The notes under the pieces: model-generated
Seen by the model: the letters and a program-made list of their open reading frames with translations, nothing else
What the model was told of the DNA's origin: nothing
The model's database searches: none
Origin: an uncultured Clostridia bacterium
Lineage (GTDB): Bacteria; Bacillota; Clostridia; TANB77; CAG-508
Direction of reading: 5' to 3'
NCBI GenBank assembly: GCA_904381285.1
Contig: CAJFII010000012.1
Span: forward strand, 1-45,065
Length of the DNA stretch: 45,065 bases
Translations under genes and position numbers: made by a program
Shown here: piece after piece, positions 18,491-26,622 of the stretch
Layout of the letters: each line of letters opens with the position of its first letter
How positions within the stretch are numbered: the stretch's first letter is position 1

Positions 18491-18871
18491 TTATTTACCG
18501 TCACTATTTTCTAGTGCCATAGCCATATCGTATACTACTCCAACTATTGTTGTTGAAGCAAATATTAATACTGCACCAACAATATAAGGTATCATTGATT
18601 TTTTGTATTCTGCTTTTTCTTCAGCACTACCCATCATGTATTTAATACCTAATACTAATAGTATAACAACTGCTATAACTATACCTACAATTCTAACAAC
18701 TGCAATAATTGAATTTCCTAAACCTGTTATTCCAGTTGTGTCAACATTTGCTCCTTCACCTGTTAACCCAGCTAATACATCTCCTGCTGTTGATGCATAA
18801 GACATTACACCTATAGCTAGTATGCAAAATATAATACTTAATACAACTATTAGTTTGTTTGTTTTTTTCAT
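18491..18871 (-). CDS. VirB2-like type IV secretion pilin A
   Basis: 126 residues. A signal-like helix (LIVVLSIIFCILAIGVMSYA) is followed by a Gly/Thr-rich segment and two membrane helices (about 53-77 and 92-115) around the loop YMMGSAEEKAEYKKSMIPYI. This loop motif (GIK-aromatic-MM-GSAE, then K and PYI-G) is shared with the two neighbours at 19032 and 20085 and is typical of Gram-positive TrbC/VirB2-like pilins. The gene has its own promoter and a very strong terminator, as expected for an abundant subunit. It probably polymerises in or across the membrane as the pilus or conduit. Confidence 0.8.
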   Translation of the reverse strand: MKKTNKLIVVLSIIFCILAIGVMSYASTAGDVLAGLTGEGANVDTTGITGLGNSIIAVVRIVGIVIAVVILLVLGIKYMMGSAEEKAEYKKSMIPYIVGAVLIFASTTIVGVVYDMAMALENSDGK

Positions 18872-18957
18872 TGTTCTCCTCCTATATTTTTTATTTCAAA
18901 TTACTCAAAGTTATATGAGTTAATATTAAAAACTAATTAAAAACCTATACATAATAT

Positions 18958-18986
18958 ATTATAACTGCTTTTTTACAGTTTGTCTA
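18958..18986 (-). promoter_or_regulatory. promoter of pilin A
   Basis: Minus strand TAGACA (18981-18986), 17-base spacer, TATAAT (18958-18963). The spacer contains an AACTG/CAGTT inverted repeat with an 8-base A-rich loop, a possible operator. Confidence 0.6.
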
Positions 18987-19031
18987 CATTTTTTACAAAT
19001 TTTCTTTATTATCAATGAAAATTTGTATATT

Positions 19032-20069
19032 TTATGCCACATTTCCTAATATCGATATTACTAATTTCCATATTGTGAATGAAGCAAATATAACCACACA
19101 TCCGGCTATATATGGAATTAATGCTTCTTTTACTTTTGCTCTATCTTCTGCACTTGACATCATAAATTTGATTCCTAAATATAATCCTATTACTACTGCT
19201 GCAACCACTGCTATTGCTAATAATATATTATATAATATCCCTGAACCAACTCGCACATTTTCTCCGTTTATTGGAACTGTTTCTCCTTTTCCAGTATTAA
19301 GAAAACCATCTGCTTCATTCATAATTTCATCTACTGTATGTGATGCTGATGGATCAGCATTACCTAGTTGTCCTTCCATTTTTCCTTCTTCTTTTTCTTG
19401 TTCTTCTTCCTTCGATAATCCGCTGCCGCTTCCTACTTGACTATCGTAATAAGAATTATCTCTTTCTTCTCCTAATTCTACTAATCTATCTTCTATAGCA
19501 TTATGTATGGTCAACATAGTGTCATCCATTTCTCCGCCATAATTTCTATACTTCTTTAATTTTTCTCTATAATTTTTTAACACTGATACACTATTATATT
19601 TAGATAAATTTGTACTATAGTAAAAGTCTGTGATTTCTTTTCTTAATTCCTTTGCTTTTTGGCTCCTTTCTTCATTACTAATATTTTCACTATCATTATT
19701 ATCATCAGTTCCTTCTATCCTATTTCCATTAGCATCTAATCCCCAAGTACCACTCTCAAGTCTAGATTCTTTTAATTCAATAGCTACCGTTTGTGTACTT
19801 TGTAATGCTGTAGAATCAATAAAATCAGTTGCTCCAGGATTTCCACGTTCCTCCTTGGTTGGTCCGTTTATCATCCTCTGAACGTCCTCATCTGATAAAT
19901 TGTTTACGTTTCCATTTTGAGTAATTTCTCCTAAGAATCTTTGATAAAACTCATCCCAAGTTTCTGCTGCTAATGATTTACTTGGTATAGATGCCAGTAA
20001 AATTACATTTATAGCTAATATTATTAATATTAATTTCACAAATACTTGTCTAAACTTTATATTTTTCAT
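19032..20069 (-). CDS. large VirB2-like pilin B with an added extracytoplasmic domain
   Basis: 345 residues, far longer than usual pilins (about 100-130). A signal peptide (LILIILAINVILLASI, probable cleavage near residue 33) is followed by about 240 hydrophilic residues rich in Glu, Asn and Ser (FYQRFLGEITQNGN; helical RSQKAKELRKEITDFYYSTN). From residue about 275 there is a complete pilin core: helix GILYNILLAIAVVAAVVIG, loop FMMSSAEDRAKVKEALIPYI, then a second helix. The core matches pilins A and C. Its start is 15 bases after the stop of pilin C, so the two are co-transcribed. It may be a tip or specialised subunit; the added domain matches nothing I recognise. Confidence 0.75.
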   Translation of the reverse strand: MKNIKFRQVFVKLILIILAINVILLASIPSKSLAAETWDEFYQRFLGEITQNGNVNNLSDEDVQRMINGPTKEERGNPGATDFIDSTALQSTQTVAIELKESRLESGTWGLDANGNRIEGTDDNNDSENISNEERSQKAKELRKEITDFYYSTNLSKYNSVSVLKNYREKLKKYRNYGGEMDDTMLTIHNAIEDRLVELGEERDNSYYDSQVGSGSGLSKEEEQEKEEGKMEGQLGNADPSASHTVDEIMNEADGFLNTGKGETVPINGENVRVGSGILYNILLAIAVVAAVVIGLYLGIKFMMSSAEDRAKVKEALIPYIAGCVVIFASFTIWKLVISILGNVA

Positions 20070-20084
20070 TTTATCCCCCTTTCT

Positions 20085-20474
20085 TTATTGTATTTTTACT
20101 GAACTTACTAATGTATAAAGCACTTTAATTATATTTACAATACTAAATAACATAATTGCACCAACAAGATATGGTATCATCGTTTCTTTATATGTCGCTT
20201 TTTCTGCTACACTTCCAAACATGTATTTTAATCCTATTGCCATAATCGATATTACTGCAATTACTGATCCAATTATTTGTATCGCATTAATTATTACATT
20301 TGTCTTACTTACTAATCTGTTATTACTTACATTTATATTAGTTTCTGGATTATAATGCTCAGGATTTTCTAATGGATCTGTTAGTCCTGCATTAGATATA
20401 TTTATTACCATTAATGACATTGCTATAATTGCTATTAGTGTTATTGCCAATATTTTAATTATATTATTTCTCAT
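20085..20474 (-). CDS. VirB2-like pilin C
   Basis: 129 residues. A signal-like helix (IIKILAITLIAIIAMSLMVI) is followed by a short hydrophilic part with Asn and Pro, then the two-helix pilin core with loop LKYMFGSVAEKATYKETMIP. It shares the loop signature with pilins A and B but is clearly diverged in sequence. First gene of the pilin C-pilin B pair. A minor pilin or an alternative major subunit are both possible. Confidence 0.75.
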   Translation of the reverse strand: MRNNIIKILAITLIAIIAMSLMVINISNAGLTDPLENPEHYNPETNINVSNNRLVSKTNVIINAIQIIGSVIAVISIMAIGLKYMFGSVAEKATYKETMIPYLVGAIMLFSIVNIIKVLYTLVSSVKIQ

Positions 20475-20494
20475 AATTTCACCTACTCTTTTTT

Positions 20495-20523
20495 ATTATA
20501 CATTATTTTCACCTATTTTTCAA
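20495..20523 (-). promoter_or_regulatory. promoter of the pilin C-B pair
   Basis: Minus strand TTGAAA (20518-20523), 17-base spacer, TATAAT (20495-20500), followed by a short leader to the ATG at 20474. Confidence 0.65.
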
Positions 20524-20597
20524 CTTTTGGCAATAAATCTGGGGCAATTAACAAAAATGATATCAAAACGTAATAATTGTGTAATAAATTCTATACA

Positions 20598-20645
20598 AAA
20601 AAGTACTTAAACAGAGTGTTTTATTTACTCTATTAAGTACTTTTT
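20598..20645 (-). terminator. terminator after the Spo0E-like gene
   Basis: Thirteen-base arms AAAAAGTACTTAA/TTAAGTACTTTTT with an inner AGAGT/ACTCT stem, followed on the minus strand by T residues. Confidence 0.8.
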
Positions 20646-20656
20646 ATATATTTAAT

Positions 20657-20848
20657 TTACATTGTTTCTATTTTATCTTTTTCATTGCATTCATCTTTTG
20701 TAAAATTATCTTTAAATTCATGTATATAGTATTTAGCTATTAGTTCGTCTAATTCTACACTTAGTCTATATATTTTACTATATTCTTCGCCAATTTCTAT
20801 ACTTTTATTTAATTCATCTCTTTTCCTACAAATTTCATCATTTAGCAT
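20657..20848 (-). CDS. Spo0E-like aspartyl-phosphate phosphatase
   Basis: 63 residues. I choose ATG 20846-20848 because AGGAG is 8 bases upstream; an in-frame GTG further up overlaps the ribosome site. The pattern is that of the Spo0E family: a two-helix hairpin, N-terminal EICRKRDELNKSIE, then the signature SVELDELIAKYY (S-x-x-LD-x-LI). Family members dephosphorylate Spo0A-type response regulators and restrain sporulation, which suggests a spore-forming lineage. The charged tail after residue 45 is non-conserved. It stands alone with its own promoter and terminator. Confidence 0.8.
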   Translation of the reverse strand: MLNDEICRKRDELNKSIEIGEEYSKIYRLSVELDELIAKYYIHEFKDNFTKDECNEKDKIETM

Positions 20849-20893
20849 ATGTATCACTCCTTTTTTAAGTGTTTTTTTCTTTCGTATATATTT

Positions 20894-20922
20894 AAAATAC
20901 CATATTTTTACATTATCGTCAA
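20894..20922 (-). promoter_or_regulatory. promoter of the Spo0E-like gene
   Basis: Minus strand TTGACG (20917-20922), 17-base spacer, TATTTT (20894-20899), about 45 bases before the start. Confidence 0.5.
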
Positions 20923-21040
20923 TAATAAAACACCATTTTTCTTGGAATTCGTGCGACTTTTTGCGATTTTAACTTTTGTTTTTATGGTTATTTTTTTGTT
21001 TTTTTTAATTTTTTGATATTATTTACTATTTTTCAACAAA

Positions 21041-21080
21041 AAGAGGTATTCAGAAAAAGTGACATTTCTGAATACCTCTT
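21041..21080 (-). terminator. terminator of the micropeptide transcript
   Basis: Sixteen-base perfect arms (AAGAGGTATTCAGAAA and its complement) with an 8-base loop, followed on the minus strand by TTTTTG. It starts 5 bases past the stop of the small gene. Confidence 0.85.
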
Positions 21081-21084
21081 CAAG

Positions 21085-21168
21085 CTAGAACAAAATTTGT
21101 AAAAAAATTGCAAGTCCCAATCCGCACCCTATAATACAACAGAGCCAGCAAAAGGCTTTCCACAACAT
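21085..21168 (-). CDS. 27-residue Cys-rich membrane micropeptide
   Basis: The minus strand reads ATG to TAG over 28 codons. The peptide starts MLWKAFCWLCCIIGCGLG and ends in a hydrophobic stretch with Gln24: one membrane helix with four cysteines (7, 10, 11, 15) and two tryptophans. Support is contextual and strong: AAAGGAG 6 bases before the ATG, a consensus promoter (TTGACC-17-TATAAT) about 70 bases upstream, a 5' leader with a 7-base hairpin (21193-21213), and a perfect terminator directly after. The short monocistronic transcript resembles type I toxin or regulatory micropeptide genes; no antisense RNA was proven and the function is unknown. Confidence 0.65.
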   Translation of the reverse strand: MLWKAFCWLCCIIGCGLGLAIFLQILF

Positions 21169-21238
21169 AATGTTCTCCTTTCTTCTGGTGCTGGCAATTA
21201 AACTTCAATTGCCTTATTTTTACAGTTACTATGTTTTT

Positions 21239-21267
21239 ATTATAACATCATTATTATTGCTGGTCAA
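21239..21267 (-). promoter_or_regulatory. near-consensus promoter of the micropeptide gene
   Basis: Minus strand TTGACC (21262-21267), 17-base spacer, TATAAT (21239-21244). It is among the best sigma-A matches in the window and overlaps the end of the lgt region. Confidence 0.75.
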
Positions 21268-21283
21268 TTATTAGTATTAAAAA

Positions 21284-22060
21284 TTAGATTTTCCTAGATT
21301 TTCTTATTACTACAATAGAAAAAACTATAAATATTATTATAGATAAAACTTGTGATATTCTTAAATTATAGAACATTAGGCTATCAATTCTAAGTCCTTC
21401 AATTATTGCTCTTATAAAAGAATACATTATTAAATAATAATATGTTATTTGTCCACTATATTTTCTGTTTTTTGATATTTTCATTAATATTATGAATATT
21501 ATAAATGTTGAAATAGATTCATATAGAAAAGTTGGGTGTACATATTCTATCCCAGCATTGGTTTGTATTCCCATTTTCCATGGTACATTTGTTGTAGTTC
21601 CATATGCTTCAACATTTATGAAATTTCCCCATCTTCCTATTGATTGACCTAAAGCTAAAAATGGTACTATATAATCTAATAAATCTAATATATTTATTTT
21701 TCTTTTTTTACAAAAAATATATGCTGTAATAACTCCTCCTATTATTCCGCCATATATTGCAAGTCCTCCATCTTTTACATTTATTATATCAATTATATTT
21801 GTATAATTACTAAAATTAAAAATTACATAGTACAGTCTTGCACATATGAAGGCTATTGGTATTAATATTATACTTAAATCTATAATATCATCGTATTTTA
21901 TTCCATACTTTCCATCTTGCTTTTTACATAATAATAGAGCAAGTATTAAACTTGCTACTATTAAAATTGCATACCAATAAACATTTATTCCAAATATAGT
22001 AAATGCTATTTTATTTATATTTAATTGTATATTTAATAATGGAAATGTAATTGTATTCAT
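21284..22060 (-). CDS. lgt: prolipoprotein diacylglyceryl transferase
   Basis: 258 residues from ATG 22058-22060, which follows AAGGTGA and lies one base after the ymfH stop. It transfers diacylglycerol from phosphatidylglycerol to the lipobox cysteine of prelipoproteins at the membrane. Seven membrane helices are evident, and the family signature GQSIGRWGNFINVEAYG is intact, with GGLAIYGGIIGG before it and HPTFLYES after it. It ends the ymfF-ymfH-lgt unit; the stop lies only about 20 bases ahead of the micropeptide promoter. The lipoprotein at 26904 is a potential substrate. Confidence 0.95.
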   Translation of the reverse strand: MNTITFPLLNIQLNINKIAFTIFGINVYWYAILIVASLILALLLCKKQDGKYGIKYDDIIDLSIILIPIAFICARLYYVIFNFSNYTNIIDIINVKDGGLAIYGGIIGGVITAYIFCKKRKINILDLLDYIVPFLALGQSIGRWGNFINVEAYGTTTNVPWKMGIQTNAGIEYVHPTFLYESISTFIIFIILMKISKNRKYSGQITYYYLIMYSFIRAIIEGLRIDSLMFYNLRISQVLSIIIFIVFSIVVIRKSRKI

Positions 22061-22061
22061 T

Positions 22062-23339
22062 TTATTCTTCACCTTTTACAATTGATACTACCATATTATT
22101 TTCTCTAAATACATCTTTTAAAATTTGATTTGCATATTGCAGACTCACTTGTGAATATTCTTCTAAATAGTCAAAGCTATTTATTCCTTTAAAATAATCC
22201 GCTAAAAACATTCTTGCTATGTTTGATACATCATTATATTCTGTTACATAATCCCCATATATTTTTTTCTTTATTCTATTAAAATCTTCTTCATTTAATC
22301 CACATTTTTTATATTCTTCTATGGCACTTTTCAACTCTTTTACAACATTTTGTGGATTTCTTGCTGTTCCAGATATTAAAACATGTGCATATTGTTTAGA
22401 AAACTCGTAATCTAAATCTGGTTGTGACATTATATCCCCTTGTTCATATAACTTTTTATAGGTTTTTGAACTTTTTCCTAAAAGCATATATAATATTATT
22501 TCTATTGCAATATGTTTTTTTACCATTTCTTCTTTCGGACATAATTTATCTTTGAATCCTATTGCAAATATAGGATTATTTACTTCCATGATTTTTATTT
22601 CTTCTTTTTTTACTATTTCTTCTGGTTCTTTTGGATATATTCTTTTTATTTCTGTTTGTGTATCATTTTTTGTTATTCTATTTTTTATTTCTTTTAATAT
22701 TTCTTCTGGTACAAAATCACCACATACTACTAGTAGCATATTAGATAAATTATAAAATGTATTATATGCATCATATAATATCTCTTTATTTATTTTTGAT
22801 ATAGATTCTATTGTTCCTGCTATATCTATATTTATTGGGTTTTCTTTATACATTAATTTCATTGCATTCATATATACTTGCCAACTTGGTTCATCATCAT
22901 ACATATTTATTTCTTGTCCAATTATTCCTTTTTCTTTTTCTACATTCTCATCTGTGAAGTATGGATTTTGTACATAATTCATTAGTTCATCTAGTGCTTC
23001 ATAAAAATTATCTGTTGCTTCAAATAAATATGCTGTATGATCATTAGTTGTATATGCATTTGCATCTACTCCTAAAGCTGATAAAACATCTAAACTGTTT
23101 GTTCCATTTTCTTGTTCAAATAGCTTATGCTCTAAAAAATGTGCTACTCCATCTGGTATTTTTGTTGGCTCTGTTTTACCTGGTACAATAAAATTGTTAT
23201 CTATTGAGCCAAAATTAGTACCAAATATTACATACTTTTTTTGAGTATCTTGTTTTGGTATAACTATTACCGTTAAACCATTTTCTAATTTTTCTATATA
23301 TGCTTTTTCTTTAACTTTTAAATTTTCAATTACTTGCAT
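22062..23339 (-). CDS. ymfH: M16-family zinc peptidase, YmfH-like active subunit
   Basis: About 425 residues. I choose ATG 23337-23339 because GGAGG lies 8 bases upstream; the first in-frame ATG overlaps it. The zinc site HFLEH (about 67-71) with downstream Glu in the DEPSWQVYMNAM region is intact. The gene pairs with ymfF immediately upstream (33 bases), the arrangement seen in Bacillus and many Clostridia, where one partner is catalytic and the other inactive. It probably processes peptides; the exact substrate is unknown. Confidence 0.85.
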   Translation of the reverse strand: MQVIENLKVKEKAYIEKLENGLTVIVIPKQDTQKKYVIFGTNFGSIDNNFIVPGKTEPTKIPDGVAHFLEHKLFEQENGTNSLDVLSALGVDANAYTTNDHTAYLFEATDNFYEALDELMNYVQNPYFTDENVEKEKGIIGQEINMYDDEPSWQVYMNAMKLMYKENPINIDIAGTIESISKINKEILYDAYNTFYNLSNMLLVVCGDFVPEEILKEIKNRITKNDTQTEIKRIYPKEPEEIVKKEEIKIMEVNNPIFAIGFKDKLCPKEEMVKKHIAIEIILYMLLGKSSKTYKKLYEQGDIMSQPDLDYEFSKQYAHVLISGTARNPQNVVKELKSAIEEYKKCGLNEEDFNRIKKKIYGDYVTEYNDVSNIARMFLADYFKGINSFDYLEEYSQVSLQYANQILKDVFRENNMVVSIVKGEE

Positions 23340-23372
23340 TAAATTTACCTCCATTATTTTGGTATTATATAC

Positions 23373-24641
23373 TTACTTATTAGTTAAAAAATATATTGTA
23401 TTTATATTTATTTTTTTAGCCAAATTTACAATTTGCTCTTTTGTAATACTTTCTATTCTTTTTATATATTCTTCAAATGACACATCGCTTCCTGCAATAA
23501 CTTGTCCAAAATAATATGTTATTTGTGTATCTTGTTCATCTGGTATAAATTTTATTGCAGATATTATATTTTGTTTTGCATCTTCTAAATCCTTTTTCGT
23601 GAATTCTCCATTTTTCATGTCTTCTATTTGTTTTTTTATAATATCCAATGCTTTATTATAATTTCCAATTTCTATTCCCGCACGAATTAATATATTATCT
23701 TTTTGTCTTATGTAGCTTGAACCTGCGGTATAGGCAAGACTTGCTTTTTCTCTTACATTTTGAAATAATTTTGAATTCGCTCCACCACCTAGAATTGTAT
23801 TATACATCATTGCTACATATTTTTCATCTAAGTTAGTATCAGGAATGTTTAAACCTAAAACTAGTTTTCCTTGTGTTACATCTAATTTTTCCTTTATAAC
23901 TTTAGGTTCTTCTACATTATCTAATTTTTGTTCTTTATTTATTAAAATTTTTCTTCCTTGTAAATTAGTAATATTTGCATTTTTTTCTACCATTTCTTTT
24001 GTTTCAGTAGTATTAATTTTTCCAGATATAAATATATCTATTTTACATTCTTTAATCATTTTTTTATAATATTCATATAGTTCTTTAGAAGTAATTTTTT
24101 CTAAATCTTCTACATACCCAAATTTGTATAATCCGTAAGGTTTACCATTATACATTTCTTCAATACATCTATCTTGTGCATATTTTGCTTTATTATCTAT
24201 TTTACCTTCTATTATTTGTTTTAAGTTTTCTTTTTCAGTTTTAACATATTCTTGTTTAAATTCTCCATTTTCACTTAGAGGTTCAAATACAATTTCTAAT
24301 ATTGTATCTATTGATTTTTTTAACATATTTTCTTCTTGTGGTAAAAATTCATCATTTATTGTTTCTAAATAAAATTTTAAGACATGGTTATCTCCAATTT
24401 TTTCAATTCCACAGTTGAAAGACGCTCCATACATATCTTCTAAGTTTATACTAATTTGCTCGGTAGTAGGCATTGTCTTACATCCTCTTCTTAAAACAGA
24501 GCCTATTAGAGCTTCTTTAGTTATTGTTTCTTTTAATAATGGAGTAGTTAAAAATACTGATAATAAATTAGTTTTGAATTTATTTGTTTTTATCATATGA
24601 AGGTTTATACCTTCTTTTATTTCTTTATTTTCGTAATCCAT
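23373..24641 (-). CDS. ymfF: M16-family non-catalytic partner, YmfF-like
   Basis: 422 residues, starting at ATG 24639-24641 with GGAGG 7 bases upstream; the earlier ATG overlaps that ribosome site. Overall fold and length match M16 peptidases (SVFLTTPLLKETITKEALIG; later GGGANSKLFQNVREKASLAY), but the HxxEH zinc motif is absent where it should occur, near GSVLRRGCKTM. It therefore resembles the inactive subunit that pairs with YmfH. First gene of the ymfF-ymfH-lgt unit. Confidence 0.85.
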   Translation of the reverse strand: MDYENKEIKEGINLHMIKTNKFKTNLLSVFLTTPLLKETITKEALIGSVLRRGCKTMPTTEQISINLEDMYGASFNCGIEKIGDNHVLKFYLETINDEFLPQEENMLKKSIDTILEIVFEPLSENGEFKQEYVKTEKENLKQIIEGKIDNKAKYAQDRCIEEMYNGKPYGLYKFGYVEDLEKITSKELYEYYKKMIKECKIDIFISGKINTTETKEMVEKNANITNLQGRKILINKEQKLDNVEEPKVIKEKLDVTQGKLVLGLNIPDTNLDEKYVAMMYNTILGGGANSKLFQNVREKASLAYTAGSSYIRQKDNILIRAGIEIGNYNKALDIIKKQIEDMKNGEFTKKDLEDAKQNIISAIKFIPDEQDTQITYYFGQVIAGSDVSFEEYIKRIESITKEQIVNLAKKININTIYFLTNK

Positions 24642-24680
24642 TTCTTTTCCTCCAATCATTTCTTTATAATTCTATTTAAT

Positions 24681-24710
24681 AGTATAATATATTTTGGTAA
24701 TTTTATACAA
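24681..24710 (-). promoter_or_regulatory. probable promoter of ymfF-ymfH-lgt
   Basis: Minus strand TTGTAT (24705-24710), 18-base spacer, TATACT (24681-24686), about 40 bases before the ymfF start. Confidence 0.45.
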
Positions 24711-24731
24711 TAGTTTTTTATTTTTAATAAT

Positions 24732-24780
24732 AAAAAAATAGGACCTATTCATAATTATTTATGATAAGTCCTATTTTTTT
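24732..24780 (-). terminator. terminator after yqeY
   Basis: Long inverted repeat (AAAAAAATAGGAC / GTCCTATTTTTTT with inner TATTCATAA / TTTATGATA), T-rich on the minus strand. It overlaps the last bases of the yqeY stop codon. Confidence 0.8.
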
Positions 24781-25219
24781 ATTGTAATATCTTTTTTGCA
24801 GCTTCATTTATTGTTTTCCCATCAGCTTTTGCCCCTAGTCTTTCTTTTGCTAATTTCATTACTTTTCCCATATCTTTTATTGATGTTGCATTTAGTTCTT
24901 GTATTATTTCTTTTACTTCTTTTTCGACTTCTTCAGCAGATAATTGTTCTGGTAAGTATTCTGATAATATTTTTATTTCTTCTTCTACTTGGTCTACTAT
25001 ATCTTGTCTTCCACCTTTTTTGTAATCTTCTAATGAATCTTTTCTCTTTTTTACTTCTTTTGCTATTATTTCCAATATTTTATCGTCTTCTAATGTTATT
25101 CCTTTATCTTTCTCTACTTGTAGAATTGCAGCTCTAACCATTTGTATTGTATTTTTTCTTATTTCATTTTTTTCCTTCATTGAATTTTTTAAATCTTGCA
25201 ATAATTCTTCTTTTAACAT
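24779..25219 (-). CDS. yqeY: YqeY-family GatB/YqeY domain protein
   Basis: 146 residues, full length for the family. It is all helical: an N-terminal half (LLQDLKNSMKEKNEIRKNTI) and the tRNA-amidotransferase-like tail (IKDMGKVMKLAKERLGAKAD). The family resembles the C-terminal domain of GatB, which contacts tRNA in Gln-tRNA formation; a stand-alone role is not established. It follows rpsU, the usual order in Firmicutes, and probably shares its promoter, with a weak terminator-like hairpin between. Confidence 0.9.
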   Translation of the reverse strand: MLKEELLQDLKNSMKEKNEIRKNTIQMVRAAILQVEKDKGITLEDDKILEIIAKEVKKRKDSLEDYKKGGRQDIVDQVEEEIKILSEYLPEQLSAEEVEKEVKEIIQELNATSIKDMGKVMKLAKERLGAKADGKTINEAAKKILQ

Positions 25220-25310
25220 ATTCCTTTCCTCCTTATTTTATTAAATATATTTTATAATAATATATATTCTATTTTCAATATGCTTTTTTACATTCTTCCT
25301 TATAAAACAA

Positions 25311-25353
25311 AAAGTTGAAAATTATAGCTTTTCCAACCTCTAACTTCCAACTT
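25311..25353 (-). terminator. terminator-like hairpin between rpsU and yqeY
   Basis: Minus strand AAGTTGGAA ... TTTTCAACTTTTTG, a stem with a long loop followed by T residues, just past the rpsU stop. It may attenuate read-through into yqeY. Confidence 0.5.
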
Positions 25354-25362
25354 AATTTCTAA

Positions 25363-25533
25363 TTAAAATTTTCTTTTTCTTGCAGCCTCTGATTTTTTCT
25401 TTCTTTTTACACTAGGTTTTTCGTAGTGTTCTCTTTTACGTACCTCTTGTAAAACTCCATTTCTTGCACATTGTCTTTTAAATCTTTTTAATGCTTCTTC
25501 TATATTTCCGTTATTAACTTTTACCTCTGACAT
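25363..25533 (-). CDS. rpsU: 30S ribosomal protein S21
   Basis: 56 residues from ATG 25531-25533, preceded by an exceptional GGAGGGG. Family hallmarks: start [20 protein letters not shown], the Cys-Ala-Arg turn after it, the [18 protein letters not shown] stretch, and a basic C-terminus ending RKRKF. S21 sits near the mRNA exit region of the small subunit and helps initiation. Too short to be obvious by length, but the match is full length. Confidence 0.97.
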   Translation of the reverse strand: MSEVKVNNGNIEEALKRFKRQCARNGVLQEVRKREHYEKPSVKRKKKSEAARKRKF

Positions 25534-25633
25534 GACATCCCCTCCTTCCGGTGTTTAACAAAGTATGTAATTTTATTAAGGGTTCGCTTTATTTTTTAGT
25601 TTGTACTTTTTCCCTATTATTAATACGAATAAT

Positions 25634-25663
25634 ATTATACTCTATACTAAGCCCTATTGTCAA
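25634..25663 (-). promoter_or_regulatory. promoter of rpsU-yqeY
   Basis: Minus strand TTGACA (25658-25663), 18-base spacer, TATAAT (25634-25639); both hexamers are perfect matches. Confidence 0.75.
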
Positions 25664-25677
25664 TACACAAGCTTAAA

Positions 25678-26622
25678 TTAATACATTTTAAATAAGTCAC
25701 CTAATGGTTTTGCTTCATTTATTCTTCTTATTGCTTCTGCAAATAATGGTGCTATTGATAATACTGTTATTTTGTCTAATTTCTTTTCTTCTGGTAATGG
25801 TATTGTATTTGTTATAACTAGTTCTTTTATTGCAGAGTTTTTTATTCTTTCTATTGCAGGTCCTGATAACACACCGTGTGTACATCCTGCATATATTTCT
25901 TTTGCACCAAATTTTTCAAGTATTTGTGCTGTTTCAATCATTGATCCTGCTGTGTCTACTTCATCATCAAAGATTACTGCTTGCTTATCCTTTACTTCTC
26001 CAATTACTGTTGTCGCTATTGCTCTATCATCATTTCCATCTCTTCTTTTATCTATTAATGCAATAGGACATCCAAAATATTCTGAATATTTATATGCTTT
26101 TTTAGAGCTTCCTGCATCTGTGGCTACTATAACCATATCTTTTAAATGCTTTTCTGAAAAATATGCTTGTAATAAATTTTGTGCAGATAGTCTGTCACAA
26201 TTTATACTAAAATACGCTTGTATTGCTGGATTGTGTAAGTCACATGTAATTACTCTGTCTGCTCCCGCAGCTTCAATTAATTGTGCCATTAGCTTGGCTG
26301 TTACTGGTACACGTGGTTGGTCTTTTTTGTCTGACCTTGAGTAAATAAAATATGGTAATACAACATTTATTTTTCTAGCTGATGCACGTTTCACTGCATC
26401 TATTGTTATTAGTAATTCCATAACTCTTTCATTTACTGGTGGCTGTGTAGTTTGTACTATATAAACATCTTGTTCCCTCACTGTTTCTAGAATTTGTACA
26501 AAGTTATTGTCATTTTTAAATTTCATTGAAGAAATTTTTCCCATTGGTAAATTTAGGCAATCACAAATTTCTTTTGTAAAATTTTCTGCTGATTTGCAAG
26601 CAAAAATCTTAATATTTTCCAT
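25678..26622 (-). CDS. prs: ribose-phosphate pyrophosphokinase, divergent type
   Basis: 314 residues. It makes PRPP from ribose 5-phosphate and ATP, feeding the purine genes near the right end of the window. Conserved elements: the flexible loop region YIVQTTQPPVNERVMELL, YSRSDKKDQPRVPVTAKL, DLHNPAIQAYF and the PRPP loop DDEVDTAGS. Several positions differ from the usual bacterial enzyme: VATDAGSSKKA replaces the common SPDxGGVxRA, and DLHNPAIQ replaces DLHAxQIQ. This marks a divergent subgroup, so allosteric behaviour may differ. AAGGGG is 9 bases before the ATG. Confidence 0.9.
   Translation of the reverse strand: MENIKIFACKSAENFTKEICDCLNLPMGKISSMKFKNDNNFVQILETVREQDVYIVQTTQPPVNERVMELLITIDAVKRASARKINVVLPYFIYSRSDKKDQPRVPVTAKLMAQLIEAAGADRVITCDLHNPAIQAYFSINCDRLSAQNLLQAYFSEKHLKDMVIVATDAGSSKKAYKYSEYFGCPIALIDKRRDGNDDRAIATTVIGEVKDKQAVIFDDEVDTAGSMIETAQILEKFGAKEIYAGCTHGVLSGPAIERIKNSAIKELVITNTIPLPEEKKLDKITVLSIAPLFAEAIRRINEAKPLGDLFKMY

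Noticed and set aside
20085..20474. Pilin C as a component of an unrelated membrane complex
   Set aside because: It shares the full pilin loop signature and spacing with pilins A and B and is co-transcribed with B.
6020..20474. A complete integrative conjugative element
   Set aside because: No relaxase, coupling protein, integrase, excisionase or flanking direct repeat is visible, although genes outside the left edge cannot be excluded.
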